Shown: positions 57,758 to 64,000 of the stretch, in pieces
Layout of the letters: each line of letters opens with the position of its first letter
Numbering within the stretch: position 1 is the stretch's first letter
The notes under the pieces: model-generated
Databases searched by the model: none
Seen by the model: only the letters and a program-made list of their open reading frames with translations
Told to the model about the DNA's origin: nothing
Made by a program: the position numbers and the translations under genes
Source: Scatosoma sp045660265
GTDB taxonomy: Bacteria > Bacillota > Clostridia > Christensenellales > Borkfalkiaceae
Reading direction: 5' to 3'
DNA: 64,000 nucleotides
NCBI GenBank assembly: GCA_045660265.1
Contig: JAZRDM010000017.1
Span: 1 to 64,000 of the forward strand

Positions 57758-58231
57758 ATGGAAATAACAGGCGCAACGTTTAATTTTACAAAGACCGTAA
57801 ACGGTGGCTCGGGCGGTGGTGGTAGCGGAAACAGAGCTACGCCCGAACATCCTGTTGACGAAGGTTCGGGAAAACCTGCGTTTCCCGGCGATAATATGCC
57901 AGAAGAGCCTGACTTAAAAGGCGCGTTTGTATTCGATACGATTAAAAAAGGCGTGCAGAATACGATGTCGGCTTTGTTATCCAACGTGTCGGGCTCGCCT
58001 ACGTTGCAAGTACAATTACAAGCGGCGCAAAAAATTGGTGGTAAAATTATTGCGTACGGGGCGGCGGCGTTAACGCAAAACTGGGTAGCTTTGACGACGA
58101 TGGTCATTGCCGATTTGACGACCGCCTTTTTCGACAACGCAAATTTGACGCGTGATAAGGCTTGGGCGACGTACAGTCAAGAGCAGTACGCGGAACGGCG
58201 TGGATATTCGACGGCAAGAAATCGAAAATGA
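57758..58231 (+). CDS. Gly-rich linker protein of the tail region
   Basis: 157 residues. A Gly/Ser linker (NGGSGGGGSGN, residues about 16-26) is followed by a Pro/Glu-rich part and a hydrophobic C-terminal region (IIAYGAAALTQNWVALTTMV). The Gly-Ser run resembles a flexible tether. It lies where assembly chaperones and tape measure are usually found but is far too short for a tape measure. Unknown. Confidence 0.55.
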   Translation: MEITGATFNFTKTVNGGSGGGGSGNRATPEHPVDEGSGKPAFPGDNMPEEPDLKGAFVFDTIKKGVQNTMSALLSNVSGSPTLQVQLQAAQKIGGKIIAYGAAALTQNWVALTTMVIADLTTAFFDNANLTRDKAWATYSQEQYAERRGYSTARNRK

Positions 58232-58287
58232 GTCGCTTATTTGTACAAAAAGAATATAAAAAGCATATTATTTTTGTTGAAAACTAC

Positions 58288-58316
58288 TTGACAGGTGTTA
58301 ATATGTTTGATAAAAT
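58288..58316 (+). promoter_or_regulatory. Promoter of the second cargo pair
   Basis: TTGACA (58288-58293), 17-base spacer and TAAAAT (58311-58316), inside the tail operon and about 130 bases before the next gene. The leader contains TAGCCTAGCTA-type short inverted repeats. Confidence 0.7.
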
Positions 58317-58445
58317 AATATTATAATCTTGGTTATAGCCTAGCTATAGATAATACAAAAGAAGAATATTAATCTTGGATATAGTAGTAATATTGATGAG
58401 ATTTTATATAATAATTTAAAGGAAGTTTTATAGTTCTATAAAACA

Positions 58446-58736
58446 ATGGAAAAATATATGGCCATTGGAACAGAAGCGAGAAAGGTTTTAGAAAGGAATT
58501 TAAAATTGAATATAAGACAAATGGGTATGCCCGCTTTTGCTGAGAATGCACATATTCAATCTATTACAGGAAAAACTGTTTCATATTCGAAAGATTTTGA
58601 CGCCAGAGTAATGGCGAGAGGTAATGCATTATTGTCGTTATCTCGTGGTGATACGGAAGAGGAAATTAACGCAAAAATCGATGTTGCGATTAGAAAGAGA
58701 AATGACGATCGAAGAAAGAGTAAAAAGAATATCTGA
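58446..58736 (+). CDS. Cargo protein 1, unknown
   Basis: 96 residues, basic and helical (EARKVLERNLKLNIRQMGMP; C-terminal IRKRNDDRRKSKKN). No family recognised. ATG 58446 or 58458 could start; neither has a good ribosome site. AT-rich composition, own promoter and overlap with the next gene (35 bases) mark it as a cargo cassette in the tail operon. Confidence 0.55.
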   Translation: MEKYMAIGTEARKVLERNLKLNIRQMGMPAFAENAHIQSITGKTVSYSKDFDARVMARGNALLSLSRGDTEEEINAKIDVAIRKRNDDRRKSKKNI

Positions 58737-59334
58737 TGATTATTTAAAAATTGTATGCCCGATGGTTATGCAATATGAAATTTTAACGAACCAATTCCCT
58801 CTTGCAATATTAAATGAAATTCGTGATATATTTACGCATTTAGCAAAGTATTATACTGAGGATGATGAAAAAACGAAATCGATTGAAATTTCCAGAGCGG
58901 AAGGTCATGCAATAAGAGCAAAACGCGATGCTTATAAATTTGTTTGTATTGCGTTTGAAGATAAATATAGTAGCTTTATGAAGAGTTGCGAGAATGTGGA
59001 TTTATCTTTAATTAGTGATGGTAAATTTTTGCCAAAGTTATTATCTTTGCATGATGAAGCTATTGACTTTTTGGAAAAAGCAAGACATCTTGAGTTAAAG
59101 ACAACACCAGAAGATTTTTCGTTAGATTGTGCGATTTATGAGACGTATGATGCTGCGTACGTAAAATATAACGAATTAAATGATTTCATAAAAAGCATGA
59201 ATTCTGTTATTGAAACAATGAAAGGAAGAATTGCAAAAAAAATCAAGAAAGAAAAACTGTATGAGATTTTAACTTGGGTTTTTGGTGTAGCCACCATAGT
59301 AAGTACTGTATTGGCTGTGATTGCGATACTTTAA
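58702..59334 (+). CDS. Cargo protein 2, C-terminal membrane anchor
   Basis: 210 residues. A long helical, charged cytoplasmic part (for example YYTEDDEKTKSIEISRAEGH) ends in one transmembrane helix (WVFGVATIVSTVLAVIAIL) at the extreme C-terminus. Unknown family. A tail-anchored protein expressed from a prophage with its own promoter suggests superinfection exclusion or defence; inference only. It is followed by a terminator. Confidence 0.6.
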   Translation: MTIEERVKRISDDYLKIVCPMVMQYEILTNQFPLAILNEIRDIFTHLAKYYTEDDEKTKSIEISRAEGHAIRAKRDAYKFVCIAFEDKYSSFMKSCENVDLSLISDGKFLPKLLSLHDEAIDFLEKARHLELKTTPEDFSLDCAIYETYDAAYVKYNELNDFIKSMNSVIETMKGRIAKKIKKEKLYEILTWVFGVATIVSTVLAVIAIL

Positions 59335-59340
59335 GAAAAA

Positions 59341-59365
59341 AAACGACGAGTTTCGTCGTTTTTTT
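59341..59365 (+). terminator. Terminator of the second cargo pair
   Basis: AAACGACGA and TCGTCGTTT form a 9-bp stem with loop GTT, followed by TTTTT. Confidence 0.88.
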
Positions 59366-59374
59366 AATAAGTTT

Positions 59375-59390
59375 TTGTAATTGACTGCAA
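59375..59390 (+). promoter_or_regulatory. Prophage palindrome, site 6
   Basis: TTGTAATTGACTGCAA, ending 14 bases before the ATG of the four-TM protein and directly before its ribosome site. Confidence 0.6.
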
Positions 59391-59404
59391 AAAGGGGGCG
59401 TTGT

Positions 59405-59848
59405 ATGCGGAAGTTTTTATCTGGCGGATTGATTTTATTCAGTGCGCTTGCGGCGATATTAGGCGTGGCGATTTTTGCGTATTATTTATTAGTGGGGGAA
59501 GGAACTTTGGACTTCCCTGCAACATCGGACTTGTTTTCCCCGGTCTTTTATCGTTTGCTTGGGGTGTTGTTGACGGGGCTTTTGCTAATCATTTTTTCTG
59601 CGATAACGGTTAAGACGAAAAGAGGCGCAGGATTATCCATTATATTCTCTTTATTGGCAATTGCAGCCGGCGCAGTTAACGTATTAACAACGCGATTTAA
59701 TTACGGAAGCGGTTGGTGGGAAGAGTTTATGTTGGGATTAATGCCTAATGGCCCTTGGGGGACTTTGATTTTTGCGGGGCTTTCCTTAATTGCATTGATA
59801 TTCTTGATTTGCCTTGCGGCATACAATGCCAACTGTGACGAAGAATAA
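59405..59848 (+). CDS. Four-TM membrane protein
   Basis: 147 residues with four hydrophobic helices (LILFSALAAILGVAIFAYYL; FYRLLGVLLTGLLLIIFSAI; LSIIFSLLAIAAGAVNVL; LIFAGLSLIALIFLICLAAY). Not recognised. It stands alone between two terminators and behind palindrome site 6, so it is a third independently controlled unit among the tail genes. ATG 59405 follows AAAGGGGG. Confidence 0.62.
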   Translation: MRKFLSGGLILFSALAAILGVAIFAYYLLVGEGTLDFPATSDLFSPVFYRLLGVLLTGLLLIIFSAITVKTKRGAGLSIIFSLLAIAAGAVNVLTTRFNYGSGWWEEFMLGLMPNGPWGTLIFAGLSLIALIFLICLAAYNANCDEE

Positions 59849-59865
59849 AAAAGAACTAAAAGAGT

Positions 59866-59890
59866 AAGGACGACGGGAGTCGTCCTTTTT
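59866..59890 (+). terminator. Terminator before the tail hub gene
   Basis: AAGGACGAC and GTCGTCCTT form a 9-bp stem with loop GGGA, followed by TTTC. Confidence 0.88.
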
Positions 59891-59904
59891 CATTGGAGAA
59901 AAAA

Positions 59905-62900
59905 ATGAAAAATAAAATAAAATCGGTCGTTATCGAATTTTCCAATGGGACCGAAGTCCCCGTAACAAAGCATTTGAATATGCCGTTTACGTGGGAATCG
60001 GCTTTGGATGAAACGCACGGCACGGCAAAAATGGTCCTTACGGAAATGAGGCAGCAAACGTTTGATAAGTATAACGTAAGGATAGACGAAGCCCTGAAAG
60101 TGAATACGCCCATAGAAATCACTTTTGACGGGCAAGAAACGGTGATCCGCATGATCATAGCAAAAGATACGGCGGAGATGGTCAGAAAGGATAATTTCGC
60201 CACGTGGAGTCATACTCTCGAATTGGTTGACGAAACGAAGCGTTTGGAATTAGAGCCTGTTGATAATTTGACCTTTACGAATCCTATTCCGCGCGGTTTG
60301 TTCAGTGATAACGTTATCGTATGGAATACGGAAATCAGCGCAAGTAACGGTTTGCCTGATAGTCCTGAAAACAGTTGGGTGCCGGGTACGTTCAAACAAA
60401 TACAAGTCGTTGGCTCTACGATTTCTTTTAACGATAATTTAAATTTATTTTCGTATAATGAAAATACGGCGATAGTTTCTTTTAATTTAAAAATTGTCGC
60501 GCCTAACGGGGCGGTGCAGGAAGAAATCTCGCCGCTTTCTATATCAAATAACGCTTACACAAATACCGAATACGCAATTCGTCTTAATCAAATAGGTACT
60601 CATTCTATCGTGATCTCTTTGAGTTATTTATGGAAAAAAACTCAGAGTGGAACAATATCATCCATCACCATTACCAAGACAGCCACATTCACGGTCGCGG
60701 AAGCGGACGACGCGCCTACGCCGTACACGATCAAGGACGTGATCGACAGAATATTGTCTGTAACGCCGACGAGAACGAAGAACGGCGAGAATAAATATAC
60801 GTTCTACAACGACGCAGCGGAATACGCGACGGAAGAATCGCCCGAGTTTTCGTTTACGGGTAAGCATCTGTTTGAAGTAATGCTCGATATCGCAAGCTAT
60901 AAAAAGATGTTTCCTGCGTTGCATAAAAACGAGGTATATTTCCGTCCGTTTAATACGGGTGTGTATTGGTCGGAAGACGAGCTCCCCGTTTGTACAAAGG
61001 CGATACAATGTAGCACGATCGACCAGCACTGCAACAATCTGGATAGTTATGTGGAGAACTTGGTTTGTCTTAACGATACGAGGGTGGGGACGGTCGTTGA
61101 GCCGTACGCCAGTGGTTACATAACGCCGAGAGCGAAGGAAGGATTTGAGATTTCCGAAACGACGGCCATGGTCCCCACACAGTCGGGGATATATCAATCG
61201 GTCAAGTTGGAGATGGGCGAAGTCGTAGGAAAGCTCGTTGGGGATATCGAGAAGTATATTTATGAGAGCGAAGACTACGACTCGCTTGGAAACAGAGACG
61301 CATCCTATCCGTACAACAAGGCATACGCGCTTAAATATATCCGCCAAGCAAAAAATTATACCGAGCTTGGACACCGTATCATTTTGGATAATGATATCGA
61401 GGCGCTTTTAGCTCGTCCTTCGATTGCGAATATCGTTGAGGATATGGCAGGAGAGAGCGTTGGTGAAACGTTATGGACGTGGATCGGCGCAGATAAATCG
61501 GCACCGTTTGCCGATTTGTTGTTCCGCCCGACTTATATCCCGTCCGTGAATGCGAGAGTGCGGCAGTATAAGCCGATGTTCTCGTTCGAAGAAGAAAACG
61601 CGACGCTGTTTTATAATCAGCAGTCGGATCTTGTAGATAGCGAAGCGTTCGGTGAGCATTTAAAAGGATTCATTCAAAAGCTTGGTAACCACACGGAGAT
61701 CCGCGTATATACCTTCGGGCGAATTGACGACGTGCCGAAGGTGGGGGATTTGGTCGGCGAAAAAAGCGTTTATAACGTGGCTATGACGATTTACGAAGAC
61801 CACGTTGACGTAACGCTTTGTTTGGTCGATTATGCCGAATTATCTAAGTATATCGGCGTGAAAAATCAAATTAAAACGAGTGATATATCCATCTCCAAAT
61901 GGAGTCAGCGATATATTAACTGGGAAGAATTTTTTGTATTCACTCATAACGAAGATTATATCGGCACGGCGCTTTCGGTAACGCCCGAAGCGATGAAAGG
62001 GCTTATTGATTTTACAAACCAAAAGGCGAGCCCTTTGACCTGCGCGATGATCACCAACTACACAGAAAAGGGGAACGTGATCAACGAGATATTTGCGCCT
62101 ATCAAGCATCTGGCAATCGGGAATAGTATTTATTTTCAATTCGAGATGTTGGATAATTTTGCGGCTGGGTATCAATCGGAAGAAGCTCCACTCGGAGCAA
62201 CGAGTGCGTTAACGGGAACGAAATATAATCGTGCGCAATGCGCTGTTCGGTATTGTGATTCGTACGGTCGAACGGAAACGGTGGATTTTAAACTGTTGAA
62301 AGATGGGCCAAATTATGAAAATTCAACGTATGCACTACCGAGTACGGTCAATTCTTATATAAAAGATAATGATGGAATTTACATTGTTTTTTATGAAGCT
62401 GTCGAAGTTTATCAGTATATCCAAGTAATATTGGCAACAGAAACAACGGATGCAGGTACGGTTGAGTGGGTAGAAAATACTATTGCTGAACCGGGTGTAA
62501 ACCAAGTTAAAATCCCTATAGTCTTGAACTTTGGTGGCACAATTTCGTCTAAGAACACTAAAATCGTTGCGATAGTAAGCCAGGTATGTCTTGACGAGGA
62601 AAAACATAAAGGGCAATATATGAGATCGCTGGCGTATGCTTATCCAGAAAAACCGAGCTGGCTGAAACTCAAAGAGGGGATGAATTCGCCTGTGTTCAAA
62701 ATATACGACCTGCTCGTTAAAAAGAACTCGTCGGAAGCGTTGAAGTATGCAGCGCAATATCATTTCCGCCAAGAGCATAAAAACTTTGTGCTCGGCAGCG
62801 GTATGTCGAATTTCTGTTCGCTTGTCGGCGGTTCGTGTCAAGCGTTACACTTGTTTATCGCCAACGTACCGATCAATCGTTTTGAACGGCATATAAAGCT

Positions 62901-63453
62901 GGACGATACAAGTAAGTACATCGTCTTAGATGCTTTGCCTACCTTTGCCGTCAATGAGAATAAAGAGCGCATAGAGATTACATTGCCTGCAAGCGTGAAC
63001 GGTTATTATGAAACGTTAGGCAAAACAAGCGAGGAATACAAAAAGACGTGCCGTAGCTGGGGGCTTGTCGGCATGGACCGATACGGAAATTATCAACTGA
63101 TTTTCGGTGAAAACCGTGACGGCGTGAACGAGTTTGACGAAATGCTGTATCTTGTGCCGATAGCTAAGATTAACGAGCTTAAACAAAAAGCTACTTATAC
63201 TTTGACATGTGAAAGCTCGAATGCATCGCATAGTTTGTACGTTGATGGGTTGCTTGTTGTTTTTGAGAACAATGCAACTGAAATTCCTCGCAATGCGGTT
63301 GTGACCGTTGAAAATACACATATCCGTTCTTTTAAATTTACGTTGGATGGCGTTACGCAATCAATAGGGGCGGGAAGATCGATTACATTTACGATGAGTA
63401 AAGATATGACGTATAAGGTCTACGATGGTTATAATGGGCCAGTTATTATGTAA
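59905..63453 (+). CDS. Large tail hub / tail-associated protein
   Basis: 1182 residues. The N-terminal part (SNGTEVPVTKHLNMPFTWES, then TETVIRMIIAKDTAEM region) resembles distal-tail/hub folds. About residues 290-480 and 560-700 contain many Tyr/Asp beta segments as in Tal-type proteins, and the C-terminal end has a small beta domain (TLDGVTQSIGAGRSITFTMS). It probably forms the tail tip and contacts the baseplate or receptor. No protease or lysin motif recognised. ATG 59905 follows TGGAG. Confidence 0.65.
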   Translation: MKNKIKSVVIEFSNGTEVPVTKHLNMPFTWESALDETHGTAKMVLTEMRQQTFDKYNVRIDEALKVNTPIEITFDGQETVIRMIIAKDTAEMVRKDNFATWSHTLELVDETKRLELEPVDNLTFTNPIPRGLFSDNVIVWNTEISASNGLPDSPENSWVPGTFKQIQVVGSTISFNDNLNLFSYNENTAIVSFNLKIVAPNGAVQEEISPLSISNNAYTNTEYAIRLNQIGTHSIVISLSYLWKKTQSGTISSITITKTATFTVAEADDAPTPYTIKDVIDRILSVTPTRTKNGENKYTFYNDAAEYATEESPEFSFTGKHLFEVMLDIASYKKMFPALHKNEVYFRPFNTGVYWSEDELPVCTKAIQCSTIDQHCNNLDSYVENLVCLNDTRVGTVVEPYASGYITPRAKEGFEISETTAMVPTQSGIYQSVKLEMGEVVGKLVGDIEKYIYESEDYDSLGNRDASYPYNKAYALKYIRQAKNYTELGHRIILDNDIEALLARPSIANIVEDMAGESVGETLWTWIGADKSAPFADLLFRPTYIPSVNARVRQYKPMFSFEEENATLFYNQQSDLVDSEAFGEHLKGFIQKLGNHTEIRVYTFGRIDDVPKVGDLVGEKSVYNVAMTIYEDHVDVTLCLVDYAELSKYIGVKNQIKTSDISISKWSQRYINWEEFFVFTHNEDYIGTALSVTPEAMKGLIDFTNQKASPLTCAMITNYTEKGNVINEIFAPIKHLAIGNSIYFQFEMLDNFAAGYQSEEAPLGATSALTGTKYNRAQCAVRYCDSYGRTETVDFKLLKDGPNYENSTYALPSTVNSYIKDNDGIYIVFYEAVEVYQYIQVILATETTDAGTVEWVENTIAEPGVNQVKIPIVLNFGGTISSKNTKIVAIVSQVCLDEEKHKGQYMRSLAYAYPEKPSWLKLKEGMNSPVFKIYDLLVKKNSSEALKYAAQYHFRQEHKNFVLGSGMSNFCSLVGGSCQALHLFIANVPINRFERHIKLDDTSKYIVLDALPTFAVNENKERIEITLPASVNGYYETLGKTSEEYKKTCRSWGLVGMDRYGNYQLIFGENRDGVNEFDEMLYLVPIAKINELKQKATYTLTCESSNASHSLYVDGLLVVFENNATEIPRNAVVTVENTHIRSFKFTLDGVTQSIGAGRSITFTMSKDMTYKVYDGYNGPVIM

Positions 63454-63465
63454 GGAGAAAATCTT

Positions 63466-64000
63466 ATGAAGGAAAATATCATTAGGGCAATTTTATATCA
63501 AGATCAGTCGGTTAAGTGGAAGGTAGCCGGCGACGAGCTGAAGGACAGCGTCAACATCCATTTAAACGTGCATCAAAAAGCAAGACAATTCGTCGAGGTT
63601 GAACTCGGCGATTTTATTTTATCCGACGGTGAGGCAGTGCTTGTTGCGTTTGAAAAGACAATCGACGGGGAGGTTAACCACATCAATCCGACGTGGATGC
63701 GGCCGATTGACGATGATGCAAATGCGTTTCGTTTGCAAATTCCTACGCTCGTGCACAACACGCCGGGGGAATGGGGTATCCAGTTTTTTATTGCAGTTGA
63801 CTACAATACGATAACGGGCGAATATACCGACATTTATCCTTTCGATAAAGCAAAGTTTAGCGAGTATTCTTCGTTTATCGACGACGGCTTGACTGTTCCG
63901 TCGAGCGAGAATTTGTCTGCACTCTACGAACAGGTTGTTGCCGAGAGAGAAGAAGCTAAAGAGCAAGCGCTCAATGCCGGCAATGCAGCGGATAATGCGC
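63466..64000 (+). CDS. Baseplate upper protein-like, N-terminal part
   Basis: 178 codons, cut by the window end. ATG 63466 lies behind AAGGAG. The start (LYQDQSVKWKVAGDELKDSV, then WGIQFFIAVDYNTITGEYTD) is a beta domain like the N-terminus of BppU-type baseplate proteins, followed by the helix YEQVVAEREEAKEQALNAGN typical of their coiled stalk. It probably carries a receptor-binding or fibre domain beyond the window. Confidence 0.65.
   Translation, partial: MKENIIRAILYQDQSVKWKVAGDELKDSVNIHLNVHQKARQFVEVELGDFILSDGEAVLVAFEKTIDGEVNHINPTWMRPIDDDANAFRLQIPTLVHNTPGEWGIQFFIAVDYNTITGEYTDIYPFDKAKFSEYSSFIDDGLTVPSSENLSALYEQVVAEREEAKEQALNAGNAADNA
63791..63806 (+). promoter_or_regulatory. Prophage palindrome, site 7 (intragenic)
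   Basis: TTGCAGTTGACTACAA inside the baseplate-like gene. It is the only strong member within a coding region, so it may be coincidental. Confidence 0.4.

Larger units (their letters stand above)
34104..64000. mobile_element. Prophage, left part (right end outside window)
   Basis: It begins at the 3' end of tRNA-Ala with an integrase. It continues through lysogeny control, recombination and replication genes, a late regulator, packaging, head and tail genes in standard siphophage order. About 29.9 kb is visible and the tail/baseplate genes run off the end; lysis genes are not seen. Gene order and intact reading frames suggest a recent, possibly functional prophage. Exact attL boundaries cannot be set without attR. 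Confidence 0.93.

Overview
The window splits into two halves. Bases 1 to about 34100 are chromosome of a Firmicute, probably a gut-type Clostridia. The evidence for this is the S10/spc/alpha ribosomal order with zinc (Cys4) adenylate kinase, zinc-type S4 and L36, 17-bp-spaced TTGACA/TATAAT promoters, AGGAGG ribosome sites, FeoB with a Cys-rich partner, and a huge secreted DUF4838 protein. Bases from about 34104 to the window end (64000) are the left part of a tailed-phage prophage integrated at a tRNA-Ala gene. Its right end lies outside the window.

Host half, in order: the distal ribosomal superoperon rpsH-rplF-rplR-rpsE-rpmD-rplO-secY-adk-map-infA-rpmJ, a 430-base structured leader with its own promoter, then rpsM-rpsK-rpsD-rpoA-rplQ and a terminator. 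Next come a small XRE regulator, a decayed zinc-ribbon membrane gene, an Fe-S L-serine dehydratase, a tRNA cluster on the minus strand (Asp-Phe-Thr-Tyr) with a split relic of the tRNA-Tyr 3' end, and a 36-residue acidic ORF just upstream of a 3526-residue secreted protein. That protein has a DUF4838 core followed by repeated modules. A feoA-feoB-Cys-rich protein operon follows, with two copies of one dyad operator and a DtxR-family regulator downstream. After it are a histidine phosphatase, a small minus-strand gene with a strong 6S-like RNA candidate in front of it, and a TetR-controlled seven-gene operon (flavin reductase-like, NmrA-like, DUF1295, hydrolase, unknowns). Two truncated genes abut just before the tRNA-Ala.

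Prophage half: tyrosine integrase; CI-like repressor and Cro-like gene with divergent promoters and repeated AACTCC operators; small early genes; a Sak4-like ATPase with a PD-(D/E)XK nuclease; DUF6291 and DnaC-like replication genes; PcfK/PcfJ-like pair; small Cys-rich proteins; AbrB-like; OB-fold ssDNA-binding protein; ArpU-like late regulator. An AT-rich cargo pair (ImmA/IrrE protease and two-TM protein) precedes the morphogenesis block: a TerS-like/TerL fusion, portal, a minor capsid protein carrying a C-terminal PBECR-type toxin domain and followed by a small Sm-like protein, scaffold, major capsid, connectors, tail tube candidate, a second cargo pair with its own promoter and terminator, a four-TM protein, a tail hub and a baseplate-like protein. 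No tape-measure gene is seen where one is expected.

The observations most worth following are a 16-base palindrome family (TTGCARTTRACTGCAA) found only in the prophage half and mostly just upstream of genes, the 6S-like RNA at 27951-28156, the capsid-toxin/Sm-like pair, and the two cargo cassettes.
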